Assembly (NCBI RefSeq): GCF_019061125.1 | Contig: NZ_JAHQYI010000001.1 | Coordinates: 124,001 to 188,000 of the forward strand | Origin: Microbacterium sp. NC79 | Lineage (GTDB): Bacteria > Actinomycetota > Actinomycetes > Actinomycetales > Microbacteriaceae | Direction: 5' to 3' | Length of the DNA stretch: 64,000 nucleotides | In this document: positions 1 through 9,400 of the stretch, in pieces | Layout: each line of letters opens with the position of its first letter | Numbering within the stretch: the stretch's first letter is position 1 | Program-made: the position numbers and the translations under genes | Notes under the pieces: generated by a model | What the model was told of the DNA's origin: nothing | What the model saw: only the letters and a program-made list of their open reading frames with translations | The model's database searches: none

Positions 1-583
1 CCACGGGAACCACGCCGAGCGCCCGCGCGCGGTCAAAGTTGCGTGCGCTCACCGTCCCCAAGACGCGGAGGCCTCGCCTTACACCCCACTGGGAGACGAG
101 GCTCGCCACCATTCCCGTCGCACCCGAAACCAGGATTGTGCCGCTCGTCGGCAGCGCCAAGGCGTGCACGAGCGCATTCGCAGCGAACGCCGGTGTTGCC
201 AGTGAGCCGGCCTGCGCAAATGACAGTCCCTCAGGCACCCGCACCAGGTTTGCCGCGCGTGCGATGACGAACTCCCGCATCGTGTTCACGCCCCAACCGA
301 ACACCGCGTCGCCAACCTGCACCGCGGTTCCGTCCGCAAATACGGCGCCCGCGCCCACCGCAGATACGACACCGGCAACGTCTCCGCCAATGCCGCGGGG
401 AAAAGCCGCATCCCGTGGCGCCCGACCAGACAACACCTTCGCGTCATACGGATTAAGCCCGACAGCGCGTACCTGGATGAGCACGCGTTCGTCAGCGGGA
501 GAGGGAATCGGAACCTCCGCCACCCGGAGAACGGCGGGCGAACCCACCTCGTCATACACCACGGCCTTTTGCAGAGTCGTCAT
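1..583 (-). CDS. Zinc-binding alcohol dehydrogenase / quinone oxidoreductase, 3' end cut by window
   Basis: Reading the minus strand from the ATG at 583 gives an open frame that runs off the window edge (about 194 codons visible). It begins MTTLQKAVVYDEVGSPAVLR and contains VGLNPYDAK, the GGDVAGVV glycine motif and VGDAVFG, which is the N-terminal GroES-like fold of the MDR superfamily; an LVSGATGMVAS stretch near residue 150 marks the start of the Rossmann NAD(P)H-binding half. I see no Cys/His pattern for a structural zinc, so a quinone-oxidoreductase (zeta-crystallin-like) member is likelier than a classical zinc alcohol dehydrogenase. Substrate unknown. It is divergent from the carboxypeptidase gene at 682; the 98-bp gap must hold both promoters. 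Confidence 0.8.
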   Translation of the reverse strand, partial: MTTLQKAVVYDEVGSPAVLRVAEVPIPSPADERVLIQVRAVGLNPYDAKVLSGRAPRDAAFPRGIGGDVAGVVSAVGAGAVFADGTAVQVGDAVFGWGVNTMREFVIARAANLVRVPEGLSFAQAGSLATPAFAANALVHALALPTSGTILVSGATGMVASLVSQWGVRRGLRVLGTVSARNFDRARALGVVPV

Positions 584-681
584 GCTTCGATCATGTCACC
601 GCCAAACGTCCCAGGGAATGGGTACGCTGGCATGTACCCCGTGTCGTCCGAGGACACTGGGCGTGATTCTGAGATAGCAAT

Positions 682-1623
682 ATGTACCCTCCCCTGCCAG
701 CTGCGCGCCATCATGCGCGGTCTCGGCGCGCCCTGCTCGTCGTCGTCTCCGTCGGCCTTGCGGCAGCCCTCTTCGGCATCGCCATCGGCATGGCGGCACG
801 CTCGTCGGCTCCCGCGGCCACCGCGGCGCTCCAGTCACCGCCGCGCCCCGTTGCTGTCACCAACCTGCCTGTTCCAGAAATCACGGCGGTACCCGCCACC
901 GCGTTCATCTGTTCGATGCCCTCGATGTCAGAGGCCATCGCGACCGCGAACGTATCGAATGTCATTGCTGCGGCCGGAGGCGTGGAGCAGTTTCGCCGTG
1001 CGGTCGTTGTCGGTACGCATAAGTGTGTTCTCCCGGATGACCCATCCACGGTCTGGTTCGTCGTGAACAAGGCCCGACCTTTTCCTGACACGTCGTGGCG
1101 CCCAGGCGACCTCACCCAGCCCGCCACGCAGGCCGCCGGCTCCCCGCAACTGCGCGCAGAAGCCGCTGCCGCATTCGATGCCCTCGTGACCGCATCGGCC
1201 CACGAGGGCGCCGGAACCATTGCGCTCAACAGTGGTTTCCGCTCGTACGACACCCAGGTCGCTTCGTACACGTCCCAGGTTGACGCTGCCGGTCAAACCG
1301 AGGCTGATCACCAGAGCGCGCGGCCCGGTCATAGCGAGCATCAAACCGGACTCACCGCTGATGTTGTCGCATGCAGCAACGGGTGCGGAACCCTCGATGA
1401 TTTCGGCGCGTCACCTCAGGGCGCATGGGTGGTGGAAAACGCCTGGCGCTTCGGGTGGATCACCCGCTATGAAGACGGTTCCACGGGAGTCACCGGTTAC
1501 ACCGCCGAGCCCTGGCACTTGCGTTACATCGGCGTCGAGCTGGCCACGCTGTATCACGAGGGCGGGTTTCACACCCTGGAAGAATTCTTCGGCCTCCCCG
1601 CCGCCCCCGACTACATCGGCTGA
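682..1623 (+). CDS. D-alanyl-D-alanine carboxypeptidase, VanY/M15 family, membrane-anchored
   Basis: 313 residues. One hydrophobic segment at about 17-39 anchors the protein; the catalytic domain lies outside the membrane and should trim the terminal D-Ala of peptidoglycan stem peptides. The family signature SxHxxGxAxD is present as S218-E-H220...G223...D227 (zinc ligands H220 and D227), and the EPWH motif at 276-279 supplies the catalytic Glu276 and third zinc ligand His279. NSGFRSYDTQ around 183-192 is the substrate-side motif of VanY/DdpX proteins. The start at 682 is chosen because it keeps the short basic leader before the membrane segment, although the ribosome site is weak. No van regulatory genes lie nearby, so a housekeeping wall role is more likely than vancomycin resistance. 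Confidence 0.85.
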   Translation: MYPPLPAARHHARSRRALLVVVSVGLAAALFGIAIGMAARSSAPAATAALQSPPRPVAVTNLPVPEITAVPATAFICSMPSMSEAIATANVSNVIAAAGGVEQFRRAVVVGTHKCVLPDDPSTVWFVVNKARPFPDTSWRPGDLTQPATQAAGSPQLRAEAAAAFDALVTASAHEGAGTIALNSGFRSYDTQVASYTSQVDAAGQTEADHQSARPGHSEHQTGLTADVVACSNGCGTLDDFGASPQGAWVVENAWRFGWITRYEDGSTGVTGYTAEPWHLRYIGVELATLYHEGGFHTLEEFFGLPAAPDYIG

Positions 1624-1663
1624 CACCACCGTGGCTGAGGGCGCAGCCTGCGCCGCGGCGGAG

Positions 1664-1707
1664 AGCCGCCGGGACCATGGCTGACAGCCGCCGGAACCAT
1701 GGCTGAG
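1664..1707. repeat. Two-copy 22-bp tandem repeat downstream of the carboxypeptidase gene
   Basis: Units 1664-1685 and 1686-1707 differ at two positions (agccgccgg[g/a]accatggctga[c/g]). A third degenerate part-copy (cgtggctgag) lies just upstream. The tract is non-coding on both strands as annotated here; its function is unknown. Confidence 0.75.
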
Positions 1708-1769
1708 GCCCCAGCCGAACGCCTGCGAATCACACACTCCAGCCGCTGTCGCAGGCAAGCGCACGCAAA

Positions 1770-1800
1770 GAGCGGGTTCGGCCACTGACCGAACCCGCTC
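1770..1800. terminator. Intrinsic terminator between convergent genes
   Basis: A 12-bp perfect stem (1770-1781 with 1789-1800) closes a 7-nt loop. On the minus strand it follows the acyl-CoA dehydrogenase stop by about 20 bp; it can also serve the plus-strand carboxypeptidase gene. No long T-run. Confidence 0.65.
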
Positions 1801-1819
1801 GCTTGATGGTGCGAAAGAC

Positions 1820-2980
1820 TTAGCCCTTGGCGAGCTGACGTCCGACGATTTCACGCATGATCTCGTTGGTGCCGCCGTAGATGCGGTGCACGCGTGCGTC
1901 GAGGAAGGCGCGTGCGATGTCGTACTCGGTGATGTAGCCGTAGCCACCGTGCAACTGCACGCCCTGGTCGAGAACTTCCCATTCGCGTTCCGTCGCCCAG
2001 ATCTTGACCTTCGCGGCCTCTTCCGGGGTGAGCTTCTTTTCGCCGTACAGCTCAATCGCGCGGTCAACATATGCCCACAGTGACTCGACGGTGATCTGCA
2101 TGTCGGCGAGGCGGAAGTACGTGTTCTGGAAGCCGAGGATCGGCTGACCGAAGGCTTCGCGGCTCTTTGCGTAGTCAAGCGTCCACAGGAAGCCAGCCTC
2201 GGCTGCGGCAGCGGCGGCCACACCGATCGAGAGGCGCTCAAGCGGCAGGTTGCGCATCAGCTGGATGAAGCCGTGGCCCTCTTCGCCGCCAATGAGGTTC
2301 TCTTCTGGCACGAAAACGTCCGAGAACGAAAGCTCTGCCGTGTCGTGGCCGTGGAAGCCCATCTTGTTGAGCTTCTTGCCGTGGTCGAAGCCCTCCATGC
2401 CGTTCTCGATGAGAATCAGGGAGAACGCGTCAGGACGGTTGCCCTCACCGGTCTTCACGAACGTGACGACAACGTCAGCCGTTGCGCCAGACGAAATGAA
2501 CGTCTTCGCGCCGTTGACGATGTAGCCGCCATCGACCTTCTTCGCGGTGGTCTTGATGCCGCGCAGGTCGCTACCGGCGCCGGGCTCGGTCATGGCGAGG
2601 GCGCCAAGGATTTCACCCGTCGCCATGCCAGGCAGCCACTTCTGCTTCTGTGCGTCGGTGCCGAAGTGGGCGAGGTACGGAACCGCGAGGTCGTCCTGAA
2701 TGCCGAAAGCGCCGGCGAGGGAGCCGAGACCCGCGCGGATCGTCTCTTCGTTGACGATCGTGCGGAAGCGGTAGTCCTGCAGCATGCCCGCGCCGCCGAA
2801 CTCTTCAGGAACCGAGAGGCCAATGATGCCTGACTCGCCAGCGGCGAGCATCGTCTCGCGGTCAACCTGACCGTTCGCTTCCCAGCGCTCACGTGCCTCA
2901 ATGGTTCCGTAGCGCTTGACGAACTCCTTGACGACGTCGCGGAATGCTTCGTGGTCCTCATCAAAAATCTTGCGGTCCAT
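1820..2980 (-). CDS. Acyl-CoA dehydrogenase
   Basis: 386 residues, the usual length for the FAD-dependent family that makes the trans-2,3 double bond in acyl-CoA and passes electrons to ETF. The FAD/substrate signature ALAMTEPGAGSDLRG lies at about 127-141 and LHGGYGY...RIYGGTNEI at 343-375. In this protein the residue before GTNE is Gly, not the Glu used by medium-chain enzymes; instead the LPLERL motif (Glu248) matches the helix-G catalytic base of isovaleryl-CoA and long-chain dehydrogenases, so a branched-chain or long-chain substrate is plausible. Start ATG at 2980 follows a good AGGAAGG site. Single-gene unit ending at the hairpin at 1770-1800. Confidence 0.92.
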   Translation of the reverse strand: MDRKIFDEDHEAFRDVVKEFVKRYGTIEARERWEANGQVDRETMLAAGESGIIGLSVPEEFGGAGMLQDYRFRTIVNEETIRAGLGSLAGAFGIQDDLAVPYLAHFGTDAQKQKWLPGMATGEILGALAMTEPGAGSDLRGIKTTAKKVDGGYIVNGAKTFISSGATADVVVTFVKTGEGNRPDAFSLILIENGMEGFDHGKKLNKMGFHGHDTAELSFSDVFVPEENLIGGEEGHGFIQLMRNLPLERLSIGVAAAAAAEAGFLWTLDYAKSREAFGQPILGFQNTYFRLADMQITVESLWAYVDRAIELYGEKKLTPEEAAKVKIWATEREWEVLDQGVQLHGGYGYITEYDIARAFLDARVHRIYGGTNEIMREIVGRQLAKG

Positions 2981-3142
2981 GACGGATCCTTCCTCAGAAA
3001 GCTGTCGCGGCGTCAGCGCCGCATGCCCAGATTCTATGGCGATCGCGCATCGAAAGACAGAGGTATGTGGAATTCCGTCTCAAACTTTATGGAACTCAGT
3101 GCCACCCTTTGTGGGCACCCCGCAAATGCTCTCAGATAGCGT

Positions 3143-3976
3143 TCAGGACCAGGGGTGGCACACGATGAAAATCGCCAAGGTGACGGCAAGAGAAATAGCA
3201 ACAAACCAGAAATCTCGAGCGCGAAGCGGAACCTCGTGGCGCTCAGTGCGGGTCTCGTGCGCTCCGAAGGCGCGTGAGTCCATCGCCAGGGCAACGCGCT
3301 CGGCGTGCCGGATCGCACCGGCCATGAGCGGCAAAACATAGCCCCAGGCTCGAGCGATCGCCGCGAACGGGCCGCGTCCGCCGTGGCGCCCACGCACGCG
3401 GTGCGCTGAACGAATGATGGACAGTTCGTGCTTAAAGCGCGGCACGAAACGGTACGCCGCCAGCGCCGTGTAGCCGATGCGGTAAGGCAGCTTCAGGTAC
3501 TGCACCGCGGCGCGCACGAGGTCGGGACCAGACGTCGTGACACCGGCAATGAGCGAGACCGCGATGAGTGAAGCGAGCCGTAGGGCCGCGGCAACGCCCT
3601 GCTCAACCGCACCGGTGGTGACCACAAACGAGCCGATCGTCATGACCGTTGTGCCGCCGACCTGTGATGAGTCCATCCACATGGTCAGGCCGGCGCCCGT
3701 CACCAAGATTGCGAGCGGAAACGCGCCGAACAGGGTGATTGCGAGTGCTTTCGTCATTCGCGCACCCGTTAACAGCACAAGGTATGCCACCGCCAGGAAT
3801 GCGAGTGGCGTATCGATGTCGCGCACAAACAGCAGGGCGATCGCCGGAACCACGGGGGCGGCGAGCTTGCCAAGCGGATTGATGTGGTGCAGATACCGCC
3901 AGCGCGGCGCGGCCACCGTCGTGCCGAAAACATCGAGGGAGCCCGTCGTGTACGACGCGGGAGCAGGAACCGTCAT
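3143..3976 (-). CDS. ECF transporter T component (EcfT/CbiQ/YkoC family)
   Basis: 277 residues from the ATG at 3976, which overlaps the stop of the upstream ATPase gene by ATGA; a longer frame to 4105 is not used. Several hydrophobic segments fill residues 30-180 and the C-terminus. The two coupling-helix motifs that touch the ATPases are visible as AHRVRGRHGG and SRAFGA. This is the transmembrane scaffold that couples the double ATPase (3973-5682) to the substrate-binding protein at 5812-6360. The order S-AA-T equals ykoE-ykoD-ykoC of Bacillus subtilis, but the substrate of this copy is not shown by the sequence. Confidence 0.88.
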   Translation of the reverse strand: MTVPAPASYTTGSLDVFGTTVAAPRWRYLHHINPLGKLAAPVVPAIALLFVRDIDTPLAFLAVAYLVLLTGARMTKALAITLFGAFPLAILVTGAGLTMWMDSSQVGGTTVMTIGSFVVTTGAVEQGVAAALRLASLIAVSLIAGVTTSGPDLVRAAVQYLKLPYRIGYTALAAYRFVPRFKHELSIIRSAHRVRGRHGGRGPFAAIARAWGYVLPLMAGAIRHAERVALAMDSRAFGAHETRTERHEVPLRARDFWFVAISLAVTLAIFIVCHPWS

Positions 3977-5682
3977 GCGTCCGCTCCGGCCCGCACCAGA
4001 TCGCCTATGCTCCACACGTCGGCGTAATCTGCACGCGACTGCATGGCACGCTGCACGGGCGGAACGCGCAGCCCGGCTGCGACGAGAGCCTCGGGGTGCG
4101 CCCACACGTCGCGCGTCGTGCCCGCTGCGATCAATCGGCCCTCGGCGAGCGCGATGGTGTGCGTTGAGTAGTCAGCGACCAGCTGCATGTCGTGCGTTAC
4201 GACCAGAATCGTGGTTCCGTCGTTGCGCAATTCGCGCAATAGGTCGAGCAGTTCGTGTGCGCGCGCCCGATCCTGCCCAAAGGTGGGTTCGTCGAGCGCC
4301 AGGATTCGAGCGCCGGAGAGGAGCGCTGTTCCCACCGAGAGGCGTCGTTTCTGACCGCCTGACAGCAGGAAGGGATGCATGTGTGCTTTGTCGGCCAACC
4401 CGAAGCGTTCCAGCATCGCCTCGGTGCGTTCTCGAACTTCGGCCTCTGGGCGTTTGCGAGCGCGCAATTCATAGGCGAGTTCATCGAACACGGTCGACGT
4501 CATGAACTGGTGCTCGGGATTTTGAAACACGAAGCCGATGCGATCGGCGATCACGCGGGCGCGCGCTTTTGCCGGGTCAATTCCGGCGATCGACACGGTG
4601 CCCTTTGGTGGCCGCACGACGCCGCACATGAGCTGTAACAGGGTGGTCTTTCCCGCACCATTCGCGCCGACGATCGCAGTGAACGATTGCTCGACGATGT
4701 CAAGGGACACGTCTGAGAGCACCGCGTTGCCGCCACGCTCAAACGTCAGTCCGCGGACCTGAGCCACCCGTGGAGCGGCGGAACCAGAGACAGCTTCCTG
4801 CGCGCTGGTCGCCGCGCGTGCGGGTAGTGCAGCGGCAAGTTCTGTTGCTGTCAACGGCAGGGGCTCAATGGCGAGTCCGTGCGCACGAAGGGCGAGGGCG
4901 GCGAGCGTCGCTTCCGGCAACCACACACCCAAGTCGTTGAGCTCTGCCGCCTTCTGGCGCAGAACCTGCTCCGTGGTTCCGTCATGAGCGACACGGCCCT
5001 CGTTATCAAGAACCAATACGCGGGTGACAAAGCCCATCGCGGCATCGAGATTGTGCTCGACAAGAATGATCGCCTGCTCGCCGTCGGCAACCAGCTCGGC
5101 GAGTGCCGCATAAACCTCATCGATGCCCTGCGGGTCCAGGTTCGCGGTGGGTTCGTCGAGGATGAGCACCTTCGAACCCATCGCGAGCGCGCAGGCTATC
5201 GCAAGGCGCTGACGGCCGCCGCCAGAAAGCTCATCGGGGTTCGCGTGGCGCCGAGCCCAGAGACCGACTTTGCGGAGCGCGCGTTCGACGCGGGCGTGAA
5301 TCTCGGGAATGGGCAGAAGCAGGTTTTCCAGGCCAAATGCGACTTCGTCGTAGACGGATCCGGTGACCAACTGGGCATCAGGGTCTTGGAAAACCATGGC
5401 AACATGCGGTGACAATTGCGCCGGAGTTGCCGCCGGTGCCGTCAAACCGTGAATGTGAACCGTTCCGGAGATGTCCGCAGGAATGTCGTGCGGAATGAGG
5501 CCATTCAGGGCGAGCGTGAGCGTCGACTTGCCTGCGCCGCTGGGGCCAAGCACCAGCATGACGTCCCCTGGATAAATGTCGAAGCTGACGTTGCTCGGAG
5601 CCGGGTGCGGATTGCCTGTGTGCGTGATCGACAAATCGTGCACGCGCATGAGCGGTGTGGTCGACGCAGTTGCTTCGGGCAC
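3973..5682 (-). CDS. ECF transporter fused double ATPase (EcfA-EcfA', YkoD family)
   Basis: 569 residues with two complete ABC domains in one chain. Domain 1: Walker A GPSGAGKST (about 47-55), signature LSGGGRQRLA, Walker B LILDEPTANLD. Domain 2: Walker A GANGAGKTT (about 339-347), signature LSGGQKRRLS, Walker B ALDEPTFGQD. The LDEPTFGQD form is typical of ECF ATPases and is shared with the paralogue at 42855-44285. It powers uptake through the T protein encoded immediately downstream (4-bp overlap). The start is GTG at 5682 with only a weak ribosome site; an in-frame ATG at codon 12 is an alternative. A 129-bp gap separates it from the S-component gene upstream. Confidence 0.9.
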   Translation of the reverse strand: MPEATASTTPLMRVHDLSITHTGNPHPAPSNVSFDIYPGDVMLVLGPSGAGKSTLTLALNGLIPHDIPADISGTVHIHGLTAPAATPAQLSPHVAMVFQDPDAQLVTGSVYDEVAFGLENLLLPIPEIHARVERALRKVGLWARRHANPDELSGGGRQRLAIACALAMGSKVLILDEPTANLDPQGIDEVYAALAELVADGEQAIILVEHNLDAAMGFVTRVLVLDNEGRVAHDGTTEQVLRQKAAELNDLGVWLPEATLAALALRAHGLAIEPLPLTATELAAALPARAATSAQEAVSGSAAPRVAQVRGLTFERGGNAVLSDVSLDIVEQSFTAIVGANGAGKTTLLQLMCGVVRPPKGTVSIAGIDPAKARARVIADRIGFVFQNPEHQFMTSTVFDELAYELRARKRPEAEVRERTEAMLERFGLADKAHMHPFLLSGGQKRRLSVGTALLSGARILALDEPTFGQDRARAHELLDLLRELRNDGTTILVVTHDMQLVADYSTHTIALAEGRLIAAGTTRDVWAHPEALVAAGLRVPPVQRAMQSRADYADVWSIGDLVRAGADA

Positions 5683-5811
5683 AAGGATCTCTGAACAGAA
5701 AGGAAGGGGACCCTTACACGCTAGTCGCCCGACATGAGAGTCGCCACAACGCGGTGCCTGATTAAATCGTTGCCGTGCTGCGCGAGCGGATGAATTCGGC
5801 GCCGAAAGCGG

Positions 5812-6360
5812 TTAGCTGACGGTGCGGGCGAGGCCCGCTTTGCGCATTGAACGACCGATAAGAACACCGACAAATGTCCAAAACACAGAACCGGCGACGT
5901 AGACAAGGACCGAAACCAGCGCAAGGGCAATGCCGAACTTGCTGATGCCAATGCCGAGACCTGCGGTCAGGCCCAACAGGAGGCCAAGCACGGCGCCGCC
6001 TGCGAGCATCCACGCCGTGCTCCACTTCTGATAGCGACCGATCGCGGCCCAGCCCTCTTGTGCTCCGCCCATGATGGCGATCGCGGCGACATAGCTCAGG
6101 AACCACTGTGGGCTCATGGCGAGGGCAACGAGTGCGGCAAGCAAATGGGTGATGAGAGCGACCCAGCGGGTGCGCAACATTTCTTGCGCCACAATCCCCG
6201 GCAGCAGGTGCATGCTCAGGATAAAGCCGTACAGGATCGGCGCGCCCGCGACGACCGGAATCGTCAGATAACCGGCGAGTGCCGAGAGGATCCCGGTTCC
6301 GACAGCGATGGCTGCGCAGATCAGCAGGATGCGGGTGGAGAGCGGGGGGCGCGTGGTCAC
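5812..6360 (-). CDS. ECF transporter S component, YkoE-like (substrate unknown)
   Basis: 182 residues, almost entirely hydrophobic with five to six predicted membrane helices, the size and shape of an ECF substrate-capture protein. It sits upstream of the matching double ATPase and T genes on the same strand. Motifs such as GILSALAG, MGGAQEGWAAIGRYQ and the AGGAVLG helix line up by eye with the riboswitch-controlled YkoE at 42226-42855 (VQGLGAEIVFLIVLYR, LAGAAAG). No TPP riboswitch precedes this copy, so its vitamin or base substrate may differ or its control may be protein-based. Start GTG at 6360. A GATGAG-6nt-CTCATC inverted repeat lies 27 bp upstream. Confidence 0.75.
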   Translation of the reverse strand: MTTRPPLSTRILLICAAIAVGTGILSALAGYLTIPVVAGAPILYGFILSMHLLPGIVAQEMLRTRWVALITHLLAALVALAMSPQWFLSYVAAIAIMGGAQEGWAAIGRYQKWSTAWMLAGGAVLGLLLGLTAGLGIGISKFGIALALVSVLVYVAGSVFWTFVGVLIGRSMRKAGLARTVS

Positions 6361-6386
6361 ATATACAGCTTACCGAGCGTTCCCAA

Positions 6387-6404
6387 GATGAGATCTCTCT
6401 CATC
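6387..6404. promoter_or_regulatory. Inverted repeat upstream of ECF S-component gene (possible operator)
   Basis: Perfect 6-bp arms GATGAG (6387-6392) and CTCATC (6399-6404) around a 6-nt spacer, placed 27 bp before the GTG of the S-component gene and about 90 bp before the divergent subtilase. The location suits a regulator shared by both promoters, but short inverted repeats occur by chance; no regulator gene is adjacent. Confidence 0.3.
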
Positions 6405-6491
6405 ACCCCTTATGAATCTGCTGATAAAAAGCTAGGTTTGCAGGCGGACTGACTTCTTGGTCGGTCTGTTGTGCTTCGAAGGAGAACGTCT

Positions 6492-9400
6492 ATGGAAGGT
6501 CGATTCGGCCTTAAAGCGGGGGCTGTCGTCACATTCGCAGCCTTGATCGCTTGTACGTCCGCAGCCACAACCAGCTTCGCGGCGGAGCCGACGGAGGTGA
6601 CAATTCCCACGCCGCTGAACCTTGAAGGAGGACGCTATATCGTTCTTCTCGACGAGGATCCGGTCGCAGCCTACGAAGGCGGACAGTCAGGTCTCGCAGC
6701 CACGAAGGCAGCAGACGGTGCCAAGCTCGACACCACGACGGACGCCGTTGTCGAGTACTCATCGCACCTCGCAAGCGTTCAGGACGCCATTGCCGCAGAC
6801 GCAGGAGTGACGATTGACGACAATCTGACCGTCACGCTGAACGGATTTACCGCAAACCTCACCGCAGCGCAGGCAAAGCGACTTGCGGCGACCGATGGTG
6901 TCGCCTCGCTCGTTCCTGACGCGATCTTCCACCCGACTGCTGTCCCGTCCACCGAATTCCTCGGTCTGGAAGGCGCAGACGGCGTGTGGGAGACGTACGC
7001 TGGTGGCCCGGAAGGCGCTGGGGAAGGCGTCGTTGTGGGCATCATTGACACCGGCATCGCTCCGGAGAACCCCTCATTTGCAGGCAACCCGTTGGGAAAC
7101 ACCCCCGGCGACGCACCGTACCTCGACGGCAACACCGTTGTCTTCGACAAGGCAGATGGCACGCAGTTCCGTGCCGACCGTGTTTCCGGTGACCAGTGGA
7201 ACGACGGCGACTACTCCACCAAGCTGATCGGTGGCCAGTTCTTCAGCGCGGGTGCCGCAGCTGCTGGCTTCGACTTTGCTTATGACATCCTCTCGCCCCG
7301 TGACGGTGGCGGCCACGGCTCGCACACCGCGAGCACCGCTGCAGGTAACCACGATGTGGCTGCCACGGTTGGTGGCCTTGACCTTGGCACCATCTCGGGC
7401 GTCGCTCCGGCAGCCAAGATTGCGGCCTACAAGGTTTGCTACGACGGTCCGGACGAGTCGGTAACGTCTGACGACATCTGTGCGGGCTCTGACCTGCTTG
7501 CTGCGATTGACAAGGCAGCTCAGGATGGCGTCGACGTCATTAACTTCTCGATCGGTGGCGGCGCGGCAACGACCGTGCTTGACGCCCTCGACATCGCGTT
7601 CTTCAACGCAGCAGCATCGGGAATCTTCGTTGCCGCCTCTGCGGGCAACTCCGGCCCCGACTACGTCACCGCTGACCACGCTTCGCCGTGGTACACCACG
7701 GTGGCAGCCTCCACGATTCCGACCTACGAAGGTACGGTTCAGGGTCCTGGTGACTTCGAGGCACCTGGTGCTGCGATCACGGTTCCTGCTGGTGGCGTGA
7801 CGGCCGAGGCCGTTTACGCTGGCGATGTTCTGGCTCCTGGTGTCGACCCGACCGAGGGTGCACTCTGCTACCCAGAAACGCTGGATGGCGCTGCTGTGGC
7901 AGGCAAGATTGTCGTCTGTGACCGTGGCGGCAACGCTCGTGTCGAGAAGAGTGAGACGGTCGCTGACGCCGGCGGTGTCGGTATGGTCCTGGTCAACGTT
8001 GGTCCGGGTTCGCTCGACACCGACATGCACTCGGTTCCGACCGTTCACATCTCCCACACGTACCGCGACGCGCTTCTTGACTCGATTTCAGCACCCGGTT
8101 CGGAGCTCACGCTCCTCCCGGAGAACGTCACCGAGTTCGTCACCCCGGTTCCGCAGGTCGCTGGCTTCTCGAGCCGTGGCCCGATGCTTGCCGACGGCAG
8201 CGACATCCTGAAGCCCGACGTGGCAGCTCCCGGCGTGAACATCCTCGCCGCCGTCAACAACATTGAGGGCGCAGAGCCGCAGTGGGGTCTGATGTCCGGT
8301 ACGTCGATGGCATCACCGCACGTGGCAGGTCTCGCTGCGCTGTACCTGGGTGTACACCCGGAGGCAACGCCAGGCGAGGTTAAGTCCGCGCTCATGACCA
8401 CCGGTTACGACACGCTGGACGAGTCGGGCGCGATTAACCCCGACCCGTTCGCACAGGGTGCTGGCCAGGTTGACCCGGAGAAGTACTTCCACCCGGGCCT
8501 CGTCTACCACAACGGTGTCAGCGACTGGCTTGCCTTCCTTGAGGGCAAGGGCCTCGGCGAATGGGATGATATTGAGCCCATCGACGGTAGCGACCTGAAC
8601 CTGGCATCGATCTCGATCGGCGCTCTTGCCGGTTCGCAGACGGTCACGCGTACGGTTACGGCCGAGACGGCCGGAACCTACACGGCAACGGTTGATGTCG
8701 CAGGCGTGAACGCCGTCGTCGAGCCCGCTAGCATCACGCTGGCCGAGGGTGAGTCGGCAACGTTCACCGTGACGTTCGAAAACGAAACGGCAGCGATTGA
8801 CGAGTGGGCCACGGGCTTCCTGACCTGGACCAACGGTTCGATCGATGTTCGTTCGCCGATCGCGGTCTACCCGACGGCAGCAGATGCTCCCGCAGACCTG
8901 TACGGTCAGGGCATCAACGGAACCATCGACTACACGGTTACCCCGGGTGCCGATGGCGACATGCCGCTGAACGTCTCGGGTCTGACTCCGGTTATCCTGC
9001 ACGAAGATGCTGACAACCCCGTTCCGGGTCACTCGGGCAACGAGAACTCCGGCGACGAGAACAACGACGTCTTCTTCGTTCTCGAGCTTGCTGAGGACGC
9101 AGACGTTGCTCGCTTCGACCTGAACTCGTCTGACGACGCGGGTAGCGACCTCGACCTCGTGGTCTACCACCTGCTGACGGCGGACGCCACGAGTGCAGAG
9201 GAAATCTGGCAGAGCGCGACGGCCTCGGCCGACGAGCAGGTCACGGTCGTCAACCCGGCTGCAGGTTTCTACCTCATCCAGGTCAACGTCTACGAAACCA
9301 CTGGGCCCATGACGTGGGATCTCACCACGGGCGTCGTTGACGGTGCCGACGAGGGTGCGCTCACCGCAACCCCGAACCCGATTGCCGGTGTTCAGGGTGA

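Noticed and set aside
3143..4105. Longer start for the first T component
   Set aside because: The extra 43 residues are Arg/Ala-rich shadow of the ATPase gene; the ATGA overlap at 3973-3976 gives the natural start.
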